From Clarireedia homoeocarpa (Eukaryota > Ascomycota > Leotiomycetes > Helotiales > Rutstroemiaceae), in NCBI GenBank assembly GCA_001465935.1, contig LNKV01000038.1, forward strand, positions 752,176-816,175: a DNA stretch of 64,000 bases, written 5' to 3'. The notes under the pieces are model-generated. The model was given only the letters and a program-made list of their open reading frames with translations. It did not search any database and was not told the origin of the DNA. Shown here one piece after another: positions 1 to 11,640 of this stretch (its first letter is position 1; the number at the start of each line of letters is the position of its first letter). A program made the position numbers and the translations under genes.

Positions 1-580
1 ACACAGTACTGATAATAAGATCCAAACTCCTCCTGTATTTGACCTCCCAGCCCTCATCCTCATCCGTCGCAACATACTCATCAGCGCCAAGCTTAGCCGC
101 ATCCTCTTTCTTGTTGGCCTTCCTCGAGATAGCAACCACCTTATCAACTCCCATAGCTTTAGCAAATAGTACCGCGAAATGACCCAATCCGCCAACTCCT
201 ACCACACCCACGGTTTTCCCCGGACCGCACTCATACTGCTTCAATGTAGAAAAGACTGTCAGTCCTCCGCATAACATGGGGGCCGCATTGGCCGAGTCGA
301 GCTTCTCGGGGATCTTGCCAGCGTTGTTGACTGCACCATCTAGTTGACCGAATGTGTCTAATATCTTTTGAAGCCACCTTTTCACGGAAGAGAGCTGCGT
401 TACGTCGCATACAGTGGTGGTGACGTTTTCAGTGGTGCCTAATTCTTTGATTGCTGCGTCGAGGCTCTTGCTGGAAATATCCGCAATCGACACCTTTGCT
501 CCGCGAGACAGGAGAGCCTTGACGACTGCCAAGCCAATGCCGCTCGCTCCACCTGTGATGGTAATGACCTTTCCCTCCAT
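1..580 (-). CDS. Chimeric SDR/MDR oxidoreductase, 3' end outside window
   Basis: An uninterrupted frame begins at an ATG at 580 and runs off the left edge (193 complete codons visible). Residues 1-95 look like the start of a short-chain dehydrogenase: a TGGASGIG cofactor loop near residue 9, an acidic residue closing beta-2 (IADIS), a CDV motif, and NNAG near residue 92. With no stop or recognisable intron the frame continues as the second half of a zinc-dependent cinnamyl/ADH6-type alcohol dehydrogenase: KIPEKLDSANAAPMLCGGLT, then the Rossmann motif GVGGLGHFAVLFAKAMG, then KKEDAAKLGADEY. The SDR catalytic Tyr-Lys region and the ADH N-terminal zinc-binding half are both absent. Alternative: two neighbouring genes fused by a deletion, giving a pseudogene. 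The junction was translated base by base; function is unknown. Confidence 0.72.
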   Translation of the reverse strand, partial: MEGKVITITGGASGIGLAVVKALLSRGAKVSIADISSKSLDAAIKELGTTENVTTTVCDVTQLSSVKRWLQKILDTFGQLDGAVNNAGKIPEKLDSANAAPMLCGGLTVFSTLKQYECGPGKTVGVVGVGGLGHFAVLFAKAMGVDKVVAISRKANKKEDAAKLGADEYVATDEDEGWEVKYRRSLDLIISTV

Positions 581-1479
581 TCCAGTTTCCCCTTGCTCGC
601 TGGAATCATGGTCTTGAAGAGTTGTAGATTAAGAAGATTCCTAAAGATGATCGAGAATTACCGTCGATTGGGGAAGCTGCTCGGATGATGTAAACTTATG
701 GGATTCCCAACATAGCAGTGTCGATACCTTGAAAGGATTCGATCATGACTATACTATAATTACTAGGCTTAGAAACAACTGAGGTCATAGTCAAGTCGAG
801 TATGCAGTACCATCAATCTATACTCCACCACCAACAACCCCTAAAGCTTGCGATCGGCCGAAACGCATTTGAAAGAAGGAATGACTAGAAATGAGTAGTA
901 CACTGTAGTGGCTTTGCATTAGTCTGTATAAATAATGTGGTTACAAAAAGTCCCTTCTCCCTGCTAGCCTCTGTAGCGATCACTTCCGAGACCACGATGA
1001 CGTGCATAAGCCTCTTTGAGCCTTGAATTTCGATAGTGGAGATAGGTACTGAACTGTTCATCGGCAGACCACAGCTGTCTCCGCATGCAGTAGTGGAGAC
1101 ATTGCCTCGGCGTTTTCCAAAAGCTGAAACGGTTTTAGCCCTCCCGCGTTGGCGCGCGTATACTTCCCGCGTTCTTATCCGCAATGACAGTGGTAAGGTG
1201 CCGCGCATAATAATGGTACCTGATGCGTTGTACTATTGAAGACATTATGATTATTCCATACAGTGATTCTTATACGAAGTGTTTTTCAATCGCTGCGCCA
1301 CTTAGCTGTCACTTCACGTATTTATCAACTTCCTGTCAACACGTAGGTCCACTCCAAGACAGTAAGCATAGTCATCTCAACACCATTTCTTCCATACACC
1401 AAGGACTAAAAGTACGACAGAACACCATTTCGCCATTAACCCTATCAAAAAAAAACCCTCATCGTCAACCTCCACCAAA
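581..1479. other. Intergenic region between divergent genes
   Basis: Separates the oxidoreductase (-) from the cupin gene (+), so it should hold both promoters. Short open frames here overlap on both strands and show no recognisable domain. The 100 bases before 1480 are C- and A-rich with few G residues, as is common for fungal 5' leaders. Confidence 0.5.
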
Positions 1480-1881
1480 ATGTCCCAATCCATCATCATC
1501 CCCGCCTCAACCAACATCAACAAAGAGGTCCTAAAACCCACCGGCACTTTCACGGGAGAAGTGTACCTAGAAATGCTCCACGCCGACGCCGAGGCAGCAA
1601 TTGCAAATGTGACCTTCACTCCCTGTGCCCGTACGCACTGGCACACCCACAAGGGCGGTCAATTGATCCGCGTGACTTCAGGCGCTGGCTGGCTGTGTGA
1701 CAAGGGCGCCGAGGCGCGGAGGACCAAGGCTGGCGATACGATCTGGGCGCCGACAGGCACTGCCCACTGGCATGGTGCTGACGATGGCAGTATTATGACG
1801 CACCATGTCATTGGGGTTGGAGAGACGCAATGGCACGATGCGGTGACAGATGACGATTATAAGAAGAGGGCGTCAGATTAA
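1480..1881 (+). CDS. Small single-domain cupin protein
   Basis: Intronless 133-residue protein. Cupin motif 1 is RTHWHTHKGGQLIRVTSGAG (residues 51-70), with His53, His55, His57 and Gln61 as likely metal ligands; Gln in the place of the usual Glu is normal in this subfamily. Motif 2 is GDTIWAPTGTAHWHGA, with His96 and His98. Length and motifs match the stand-alone cupins often annotated next to carboxymuconolactone-decarboxylase-like proteins in fungi and bacteria. No signal peptide is present, so it is probably cytosolic. The ATG sits in a good fungal context (CCAAAATG). The substrate cannot be read from the sequence. Confidence 0.88.
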   Translation: MSQSIIIPASTNINKEVLKPTGTFTGEVYLEMLHADAEAAIANVTFTPCARTHWHTHKGGQLIRVTSGAGWLCDKGAEARRTKAGDTIWAPTGTAHWHGADDGSIMTHHVIGVGETQWHDAVTDDDYKKRASD

Positions 1882-2255
1882 AGATGGAGGAGGTCTAGTT
1901 CAAATCATCGATACTCATCGAGGACTTTTGTGAATATGAATTCCTATTGAGTATGATGCCTAACAAGGTTGATGTATGTCTCCATACAGCTATAACCAGC
2001 TAAAATATAATAAAATCCCACCATATCCCAATATCGAATTCATATCTTCATACCCAGTCATCCCCTTGCAGTTCCAGACCCTAATACCATGCATTAAAAA
2101 GAAGTAAAACACCAGTAATGCCCGTGGGCCCACACCGCAAAAATGAATCAAGCCGACTGTGTTTAGAAAGGAGGGAAAAAGAAAAAGCCATCGTCGCAAT
2201 CGTGTTCGTACCGACGCTAAATGCTGCATTAAGTCGCATCTCATCTCAGCTCATA
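1882..2255. other. Shared 3' region of convergent genes
   Basis: The cupin (+) and the septin-like gene (-) converge here. I see only probable untranslated and terminator sequence and no convincing coding frame. Confidence 0.5.
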
Positions 2256-4593
2256 TCATTTCCAATCCACCACTTTTTGAATCCCAGTCCAGTCCAGGCC
2301 CCAAATACTCGTCCCGCTGTTCGGTTGCCAGTTGCGGTTAATCCAAAAAGCGATGCCGCCAATAATCCCGAAACTGCTTACTACCTGTAATACCATTATG
2401 CCGCGTCGTCTCATATCTTCGTTAAACTCTAGTATTCCGAGAGGATCGTTCGTGTTAAAAGCTGTTTCCGAGTTGGTCCTTCGTCGATAACTTTCTCTCT
2501 TGACTAATGCACCAGCAGTAGGTGACATCTGGGTTTGGCGCGCTTGTGAAATTGGTATAATAGACCCGTCTTGTACACATTCTCCGAGCCGTTCAGTCAG
2601 CCAAACCGCCCTTTCGCTCCGAGCCAATGCATCAAACCGCGCGCGCTCATTCTGCAAGCTCCTTTGTAGCTCAGTGGCCCATTTGGAAAGTCTAACTTGA
2701 GCAAGCTTCTCCTCTCGCTGAGTATGATCGGTAATGCGAGCCAGTGCATACGATGTGGTTGCCCCAACAGGTGCAGTGAGAACCTGCGAAGTAGACGAAG
2801 ACATCATGGAATGGGCGAGAGGTCTATATAAACTTTGTGGTTTATGCACTGATGGATTGTTGCGCCATTCGACAAACTTCTTGGCCGCAGAGTTTCGCAG
2901 CCATGAGATGCTATCACGATCGAAAAGCTGGTTCACGAGAATCGCAAGTTCGGATTGTATTAAAGGTTGGACATATTCTGGGCTCATAAGTAGACTAGCA
3001 TCCATTGTTTCATGATCTTTGCAGGAAATGGTGGATACAGCAAAAGGCGCGACAGGATGAGACGATTTCATTGCGTCGTCGAATGATAAGCCGAAAAGAA
3101 ATGGACGTATATTAGCAGCTCGAAGCTCGCTCAGCACATGCTTTTTCGTGTCAGCCAACTCCTCGTGGGACAGTGCGTCGGATCGAGCTATGAGTGGAAT
3201 AATATTTGTCATTGGTGATATTCTTCTCAGATATTCAATATCGACAGGCTTGACCCCTAACTCGTATTAGCATGGCATGAGAGAACGTGAAAAAGGGGAG
3301 AGTACGGTTTAAGATCACATAGAAAACCACATCGACCTGAGAGCCACCGTTTCCACCAAGCAGATGTATGAAATCAGAATCGCTCATTCCGTCTTTGGAA
3401 TCGACTTTCTGGAATTGGGACTCAATATAGTCGGCGACTGGAGTGATAGCTTCAAGGCACTGCATGAATCAGTAAATGACCTGATAAAAGGGGCATACTG
3501 ATACTCACAGAAGTTTTATTGCCATAACCTGGTGTATCAACGAAACATAAATTCCTTTCAAGAACCGAATCCTCGGTACTTTTCCTTCTCCTTAAGATTT
3601 TACTTTCGTCGAACTCCGACCACCATGTTGGATATGCCCTAGTACTAGCATAGATCTCAGTGATTTGGGATGTAGCTTGTAAATTGCTACTGCCAGATAA
3701 AGCCCTATGTTTTGATCTTCTCCGCTTTTCTGGAACTGTTACTGGCGCTGTAGCAAGGGGGTCGACATGAACAATATCTTCGCATGTTTGTACGATTGCT
3801 TTGATCAACGATGTCTTTCCTACGCCTATAATTCGTCAGCAGAGTGACTTGAATGACTCAAGATATACACACCCGAGTCTCCGGCAATAAGTATCTTCAG
3901 CCTCCCCATATTTCTACCCCTTTCTGTAAAGGGTCGTCTACTAGGCATTTTGATACTTGGCATAACCAGCTGAGGAGCAGATCCGCTATCCATCATTTCC
4001 GATACAGCTTCTTCATCTTCACTCGAAACAATTGCCTGACTTGCTATTTCATCATTCATGGATTCCAGATCGGAAGCCCTTGATCCTCTTCGGGAGCCGG
4101 GACTACCGATGACGGAATTTGCAGCTGCTGAGTATAACGATATCGGAGTATAAGGCCGAGAGGCTTCGGTGTAGGAAGTTCGTCGAAGATTGGGGGGAGA
4201 CGCTGGTTCGCTAACACTACAAGATGAAAATAAGGAAGGAGACCTTGACCGCGACTCCTCTACAGATTGCGCCAATTTCTCCTCCAGATTCTTCTTCCAT
4301 CTTTCTCGAGCACTGTCAACTCCTCCATCTTCGAAATCGCTATCTTCAGATAAGGAGCTTATCGTAGATTCGATGCTTTCTACGCCGTATGTGCTATTCT
4401 TTATTGAATCTCTCGGCTTGAACGGGAGTTGAGTAGGCTGACTAGAGGCGGATTCCATAGTCCTCTCATCTGCAAGAAAATAGCTCATCTGCGGAGCTTG
4501 TGATCTTGTCGCAAGCGGCGTTATGTCGTTATCGTGAATGCTCGTACTCCGCGATCTCCCTGGATAAGCATCATCGCCCGGTAATGGTCGCAT
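2256..4593 (-). CDS. Septin-like GTPase with C-terminal transmembrane anchor
   Basis: Four exons (approximately 4593-3873, 3823-3512, 3460-3307 and 3255-2256) give a long protein. The first 230 residues are serine-rich and acidic and look disordered. A P-loop GTPase domain follows: GDSGVGKTS (its codons split by the first intron), DTPG for switch II, and ARSD in the place of the septin AKAD. The stretch VKPVDIEYLRRISPMTNIIP matches the septin pattern around G4. After a basic, Arg/Glu-rich segment a hydrophobic helix (VLQVVSSFGIIGGIAFW) lies about 30 residues from the C-terminus, which argues for membrane anchoring. Core septins lack such a helix and the long N-terminal tail, so this is an atypical septin-like protein. 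All introns have consensus ends and join in frame. Confidence 0.82.
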
Positions 4594-5506
4594 CTTGAAA
4601 GAGTGATGGTTTGAACTCAGGGGCAGAAATTGTATATGTCTATATTATGCTTTGACTTGACCGTCTTTTTGGTGAGAATAATTCAAATGAAGTGAACGAA
4701 TTATATTTGCGCTTTGGTGCCTTTCTTGAGGAGGGGAGAGGTCTTCTGTATCACGATATCCAGTCAGATGTAACAAGTACCCCGCGTGATGGACGGATTT
4801 CAAGGATATGGGAGGTTACAGTAGCTTGTTAGACGGGAGTTTCCCTTCAGTATTGGTAGGCGGAATGTTCAAGGGATCATTGTTCAAGGGATCGTCCCCC
4901 ATATCCATTCAAAGCCACTCGAGCCACTTTAGCCGACATATCGGAAAATCCAAGGCCCGACCACCGGCACGTGCGACTGTCCAAGCACGGAAGCACGAAG
5001 CAAGGCATGAACTGATCTCATATCAGGCTGCTACTATTCTTTGCTCTTAAGCGCTTCTACTGGCCACCCTCCACAGCCTCCTTCTATCCCTAGCCATACA
5101 GTCACATTTCGCACACAACCCCCCAAACATTGCATCCACTCATAAATAACTTACCGGGAACGTTCTCTGCTTCTCTGACGATCCCCCTCAAAGTGGAAAT
5201 ATCCTTATAATCCTTACATATCTCGCCCCAATTTTCTTGCGTATCCGAGAAGATCTCCCACACTCAATAGTCACACTTTCCACAACGGCTTCGCACGGGT
5301 CTAAAGACGCGATTGCATTCTTGAACCAAGTCTGTACTCCGGCGTCCATCTTGTTTGATCCGCGACATACATCCCGCAAAAGACCATCAGTGCAACCTCC
5401 TTATCGAACGTATCCTCCTTCTCCCACTGCGCAGCAGAGACTTCCTCATTCTCTGCCAAGTTCCATCAGTGTCCAGAACCTCGATCCAGAAGGAAGTACC
5501 AACGAA
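4594..5506. other. Divergent promoter region, septin-like gene and PHO85-type kinase
   Basis: About 0.9 kb separates two divergent starts. The right part (5040-5500) is C/T-rich and probably contains the kinase 5' leader. At 4865-4890 a short direct repeat (TTCAAGGGATC, twice, 14 nt apart) is visible. No coding frame is convincing. Confidence 0.5.
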
Positions 5507-6606
5507 ATGGACAAGAGACATCCAAGTTCATTCCAGCAGCTGGAGAAGCTAGGAGAGGGGACATACGCAACTGTGAGTAAGAGGAGGGAGTGAGGCACGA
5601 GACCGTCTGGGAATCCCATCTCGGATCAAGTCGACCGCTCTACGCTCCGTGGAACTATGCGAGTGAGACAGGATACTAAGTGAGATAGGTTTTCAAAGGT
5701 CGAAATAGGCAGACTGGTGAACTGGTAGCCTTGAAGGAGATACATCTGGATTCCGAAGAAGGCACACCCTCGACCGCAATTCGAGAAATTTCTTTGATGA
5801 AAGAACTAAAACACGAAAATATTGTCAGCCTTCACGATGTCATACATACCGAGAACAAACTCATGCTCGTCTTCGAACATATGGACAAGGATTTGAAGAA
5901 GTACATGGACACACAAGGCGATAGAGGTGCTTTACCACCACCTACGATCAAATCATTCATGTATCAGCTTCTCAAGGGTATTGACTTTTGCCACCAAAAT
6001 CGAGTTCTCCACAGGGATCTGAAACCCCAAAATCTTCTTATCAATACCAAAGGTCAACTCAAATTAGCGGATTTCGGTCTTGCGCGTGCTTTTGGTATTC
6101 CGGTTAACACTTTTTCTAATGAAGTCGTTACTCTATGGTACAGAGCTCCAGACGTCTTGCTCGGGAGCCGAACATACAGCACCAGCATTGATATTTGGTC
6201 AGCTGGATGTATTATGGCAGAGATGTATACTGGTCGTCCACTTTTCCCCGGCACAACCAACGAAGATCAACTGGTACGAATTTTCCGGATCATGGGCACC
6301 CCTTCTGAGCGAACATGGCCAGGAATATCACAATTCTCCGAATATAAGGCAAACTTTCAAATGTATGCTACTCAGGATCTTCGAGTAATCCTGCCACAAA
6401 TTGACGCCGTTGGTATCGATCTACTACAAAGAATGTTACAATTAAGGCCAGAATTGAGGATCAGTGCAGCAGATGCCTGTAATCATCCTTGGTTTAATGA
6501 CTTGCCAGGACATATGAGACATCCTCAAGTACAACAAGGACAGATGCCAATGCAGCAGCGAGGTTATGCGCAGCAGGGAGTCGTAGGTGGATATGAAGGT
6601 TATTGA
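5507..6606 (+). CDS. PHO85: PHO85-type cyclin-dependent kinase
   Basis: Two exons, 5507-5572 and 5689-6606, give 327 residues. The intron (GTGAGT...TAG, with a TACTAAG branch-like site) interrupts the glycine loop: GEGTYAT | VFKGRNRQTG. Kinase landmarks: VALKEI with the ATP-binding Lys, the PSTAIRE cyclin-binding helix, HRDLKPQN catalytic loop, ADFGLARAFG, VVTLWYRAPDVLLGS activation segment, and a C-lobe ending at HPWFNDLPGH. A Gln/Met/Gly-rich tail (QMPMQQRGYAQQ) follows, as in other filamentous fungal PHO85 orthologues (PhoA/PhoB type). The family works with PCL/Pho80 cyclins in phosphate signalling, polarity and cell-cycle control. Upstream in-frame ATG codons exist, but MDKRHPSSFQQLEKLGEG is the expected compact start. 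Confidence 0.93.
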
Positions 6607-7597
6607 TTGTGTTTTCGGCATTGCAAATTTTATGATACCTTCATCTGAAATGGAGTTAGCGGGTTCGGAAAGGAGATCGTTGGGTTTTGTCCGATGGCTG
6701 CTTAATGATGCATGATAATGAAGTTTTTCAGCGCTACAATAAAAACATGTTTATGATGTTCATGACGAATCGGTTGTTGGAATATAGTAGAACCCTATTG
6801 TTTCTACTCCGATTTCTGACCGTGACTACAAGTAAGGATGCCAGTTTCCTCACCCTTAACTAACACTATGATCCCGTGACCGTACACCTGTTCATCTACC
6901 TCCATCCCTCACTCAACCTTGCCGCCATCCCGAATACTGTTTACTCTAACGCTAAATATTATTCTAATCTAGCGTAAATACTGCGGATAGTCGAATGGCT
7001 CTTCGGAAATAATCAGTATAGTTCGTCTTCAACCTGTTCTGTACATGAGAAGGTTCAGGTTATCTTTCTCGTTATCATTGAAGGCTAGTCACTTTTAGAT
7101 ATGTTAAAAGTTCTGAAGAGAATTTATATTGTCTCAGGGCGTGAAGAAACTGTGACTTCCTCGACTGCTTTCTGCCCTGTCTCTTCAGCTATTGTCCACT
7201 GTCTAGCGATATACTCCAGCACCAAGTTTCTTAAGGGAGCGACGATCTTGTCGGATTCATCGTGCTGTGTTGAAGAATGTAACCTATTCTCGTATCCTTT
7301 TATTTCCAACTGCCAGGCCCCTTATTTGGTCGTAGCGTGGTACAGCTCCCCTGCAGGGGCTATCGAGGCTACGAAAAGTTCAGCGTGCTAATTTCATCAT
7401 GTTGTTAGACATGGGAGGGGATATTTGAAGTTGAGGAAAGCTCACATAGCTTCCCGGTATGTCTTTTGAGCAGATCATCATGTAGATATGTTCTATCTTG
7501 ATCATGATGATCCAATAACGTGAGATCAATGAAACTCCTCCAACTGCCACAATTCCACCCATAACCCAGGCCCTACAACTAAACTTCTTGTCGGTTC
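6607..7597. other. Intergenic, with possible tail of the NO VEIN-like relic
   Basis: 6607-7100 looks like the kinase 3'UTR plus spacer. On the minus strand at 7124-7350 a short open stretch (WQLEIKGYENRLHSS...) reads like protein and could be the decayed C-terminus of the pseudogene to its right, but I cannot connect the frames. Confidence 0.35.
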
Positions 7598-10500
7598 TTA
7601 ACGACGGTGGCCATTTGCACATATAATCCTTGAAGCCTCGTCGACTCGCTCTGTGCCATTGAGCCTACTAAACCGATCCTGTAGATGAGTGTCAGAGACG
7701 GGATAGTCTTGAGTAGGTCTGGGGATATTTTGACTTCGAGTTGCCATCCACCGGTTTTTTTTTTTTTTTTCCAGATGCATGATAATACTGGCTTGATGAG
7801 AAGGACGGAAGGGTTGGATGAATTCCTCAGTGGGCTGTGTGCTATTTAGTAAATTGCTGAAAATTTCCCTGGCTGCCGACGCGATCTGGAATAACTTTGC
7901 TAGAGCTTCTGGGAAATGTCTTCTGTAGCAAATTTCCCGGCTTTTTTTATCACTAGGGACGAATATTTGGAAGCTATCGTTATGAACTCGAACATGTACA
8001 TAACTAGTATTCTCGGAAATAGATTTAGTAACGCTACCGTTGGTATGATGAAGCTTATATCGTGTTGATATAAGATTCGTCTTCATTATCGAAGTGGCTA
8101 AAAGCCGATCGAGGAGGACATGAGGTATAGCCGTGGTGAGTGGACTCCGATCAAAGGCAGCACATCTGATGGTCATTTCAGCCAGAGTATTTATTGAATC
8201 GAACAAGCATCACTTACCTCAGCAGATAGTATGCTCTATTCTTGAACTTGGCGGTCAGAGTCTCTTCGAAAATGCCATCATCATCGCAGTCTGTTGTTTC
8301 TGTGCAAAGTTGTGAGAGGAAATTTTTGCTCAATCCTAGTGCCTGTAGAAAGGGCTTTAGATGACAAACTTCTTCCAGAGTGAAATCTAGGAACTTGATG
8401 TGGCCGTTGAATATTTTGCGAGTTTCTCTCTATCTTTAGTAGCAAAGTCATCTTGTGAATGCGTCAAAAACGTTTCGTCTTCCAGGCTAGGTCCTCGGAT
8501 GGGCAAGATGTTGCAGCCTTCGAGGCACTCCAGGTCGACCGGCTTTAGATTCATGGCATTTATAGCCAGAATAGTTTGTTTAACACTTGCGATTGATGAT
8601 TTGTTTTTACCCAAGCTTTGTAGTCCTTCCCCAAGTGTTGCCAACGACGCTGGGGATATTTTCAAGCGTCCCAAGAAAAATTCTCCGAGCTCCGCTAGGT
8701 AGTCTTCACCTATGACTGCGTTGCCATTGATCGATACAGGGCTACTCCAAAGACATTGTGATGGAGGAAACCATGTAGAAGTGGAAGGAATAAATATCAT
8801 TGCTTCATTCTCAAAATGCTCTCTGTATTGCGTTGTTAGGAGCAAATCCTTCGATAAGTAGATGGCAGTGTCACTTGCCGTATGGTGTTCCAGTCATTTT
8901 CCCCGATACGGGTTTTAGCAAATAATTTATATAATTTTAAGACTCTGTCGGCGATATCTACCGTCGGGTTTGCTTTGAGCTTTGATAGAGCTCGCTCATA
9001 GTGACTGAAATCTGCATTCTGAATGCCCAAAATATTGTGGAAAAGCTGGGTAATTCTCCGGTTAGTCCGGTAGAGGGAAATGATGGTCAGTGGCGTTTCA
9101 TCAAGCAGATCTTCGGGCTCCTTCCAGATGCAACTATCAATCCCAAGCCAGGTAGGGCCTCTGGATGTTGGTTCAAACAAGCAAGGATGTAGTATGAGAT
9201 CATCAGCATCAAATGCTTCCCTAGAAACTATGGATAAGTGATGTGCTGCTTTCAATTCAGAGACCAATTTGACTTACACCAGACTGTTCTTGTTACTCTC
9301 ACTGTAGTGATCCGCAATCAGTTCGTATTTATTTAAGATATACAGACTTGCCTCTTCGACCCAAGGCTTCTGTGTTCGAATTTCATGCTAACGGAGAATA
9401 TCTAGGTAGAAAGAAATATCAATATTAAAACGAACTTTATATCGTTCAAGAAATCTCCAATCTTCAGGCAGCACATCTTGATTTGACAAAATGAGAAGTT
9501 CTAAGAATGGGAATCCTCGAATCACCCCTAGACTTTTCACGCTGTTCTCTAGGGACGGTAGGGGGAAGTATGTGCGTCTTAGAATTGTTGGTGGAGCACC
9601 TCGACACGCTACCGTTGCGTTTGAGATCTCATCTTCAAATTTAGGCGTCATTTAGATTCCGTAAGTCGACCAATGTCTTTTTAGTATTCCGAAGATCTTT
9701 TCGAGCCTATATTGAAGGATATGTCGGGACTTTGTAGGTAGTGCTCCTGCCGCAAACTTCAACTGAGGAACATCTCGAGCACCCATGACTGATTTGAGCC
9801 AGCCCAGCCAAGACAACCCGTTCCGTCGTACATCGGGGCCAAATAATTCCATACACTCATCATTCAAAAATGCAACCTGACATTCGGGTACCTGTCGCTT
9901 GTTGTATAGCACAGATTTGAACAGTTCCTCTAGGTCGTATTCATCTTTGCCTGGTAAATATATGACTTTCCGTCGAGGGTTGACCTTATGCCCAAGTCTG
10001 TCGGAAATCCAGAAGTTCGAAAATCTGAGATCATGGTGGTTCTTGTGGTTCTTGTGGTTCCGATACAAGTAACTCAAATGTGCTTTCGAGCATGCCAAGT
10101 TTAATGGACCTTCGCGGCCTCTGGAATAGGCATCAAACACATCGTCAACCACTACTTCAGATCTGCATTCAATGGTACCAAGCGCCCTAAATAATGTCTT
10201 ACGCGAGGCATTTGTGATACTGTAAGGATTAATTGTAATCATTATATCCTGGGGCACTGCCGGTCCGGTCTCCGTTGGAAAATATAACTCAAACTTGTTC
10301 CCTGAGGCGCAGATCCAGCGTTCATCAATCAGAGGAATCAAGAGCATGGTTTCTTTGATTATTCTTTCAATATCGGTAACATTAGATCTTTTCAAAATTG
10401 ACAGTATGAGATTAGCAGCACGGCGATGCTAGTCGGTTTTATGTGCTTGAGATTTAAACTAGCCGCCCCACAATTTCATTCGAGAGTAAGAACTATCGAT

Positions 10501-11640
10501 ATCTTGTTTAATCCTGTTACAAATTGCAAGATCCTCAATGTCCGGTATTACGAAGGTAAGCTTAAGAGTCGCGATATATTCCGGCGCATACTCCAATGAA
10601 ATGTATTTCCTATGTCTTCCTGGACGTTCTATGAAGAGTGGTGACCCACTCTTGTCTAAGTAGGCAGAAGGCAATATCCGTAAGGTCTCCGGTGTGCGAA
10701 GTTCTGAAGTGTCGTACAAAAGTAAGATGGCTTTCGTACTCAGTTGTTGTATGATTTCCGAAGATAATGATTTCCAGAATGGATGTGACCTCACTGCTCT
10801 TCCGACAGGCAAATATTTTACCCACTGGAGACGGAGCCTTGATCTCTTTCTCTCACAAAAATTGAGTATTGCGCTACAAAATGTATCTGCAATGTGCTCG
10901 AGAATCGCTCGGTTCCAGGTTGAGTCGAACATAATCTCCTCCCTGCTAGCTTGCAGAATGAAATCTGCTTGGATCAAAAACTATTCAAATAATCAATTGA
11001 GAGCCGCTCAGCTGTAGAGGAAGATTGTAATCTTACATTTAAGCTGACAGTGCTTACTGGAAGAAAGGCAAACACATCATGTGAGGTAGGCTGAACTGGA
11101 ACATCATCGTTGTCCACTGGGAAAGCCAGCACTACTTCACAATCATTTACACCCGGACGAGCAGCATCATATGGTAGACCCGCTACCAGTGCTCTGAATA
11201 CATAGTGCAATAACTCAGGTGGCTCGTCTTCATTTACATCTTTGTCTTCTTGAGTCGTTGTAACGCTTGTTTTTCGGAGACTTATCTTGTGTGCGGCGAC
11301 AATCTCCGATTTTCTGAAAGCGGTGGTGGCAGTGATCCCCTCACGGGGCCGATGAACTGTGATACAAATAGCCTTTATCTTGGATAGAAACAATAGCAAA
11401 GATATGTTGATATCAAAGTAGGATATCAGTTTCTCGTAAGGTGTATTGTTAGGTTTTAATGTTATTCATGTAAGGGGACGCTCGTCAAGTGGTACCGGGT
11501 CGTCTCCTGGAATTGGTGTGATGATACCTAGTTTATCTTCGCTTACGTGATATTCGAAAGAAAAGGAGAACGAGTTCGATTGAATGTATACTTTAGAGGC
11601 GACTTGAAAGACGGACTTCACCTATAATATATGTAATTTA
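7598..11640 (-). pseudogene. Broken NO VEIN/sacsin-like (Bergerat-ATPase family) gene
   Basis: The minus strand keeps the order of a large fungal protein family related to plant NO VEIN and sacsin. Reading from 11623: VKSVFQVASKVYIQSNSF (the GFKSVF region after the ATP site), LGIITP, then DINISLLLFLSKIK, VLAFPVD, VFAFLPV, FLIQADFILQASREEIMFD, LQWVKYLP, SRMK...HRRAANLIL, a middle region, LKPFLQALGLSKNFLS, and a C-terminal VHNDSFQIFVPSDKK block. Splice sites survive (an acceptor TTATAG before VKSVF, and an intron before FLIQADF joining in frame). The frame is broken by stops at 11466-11468, 10459-10461, 10429-10431, 9652-9654 and 9388-9390 and by single-base shifts near 8860 and 8417. The N-terminal ATP-binding half upstream of 11640 is not recognisable. 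Not functional as written. Confidence 0.75.

Noticed and set aside
10974..11040. Apparent frame break before FLIQADF in the NO VEIN-like relic
   Set aside because: A 56-nt consensus intron explains it, so it is not counted among the lesions.
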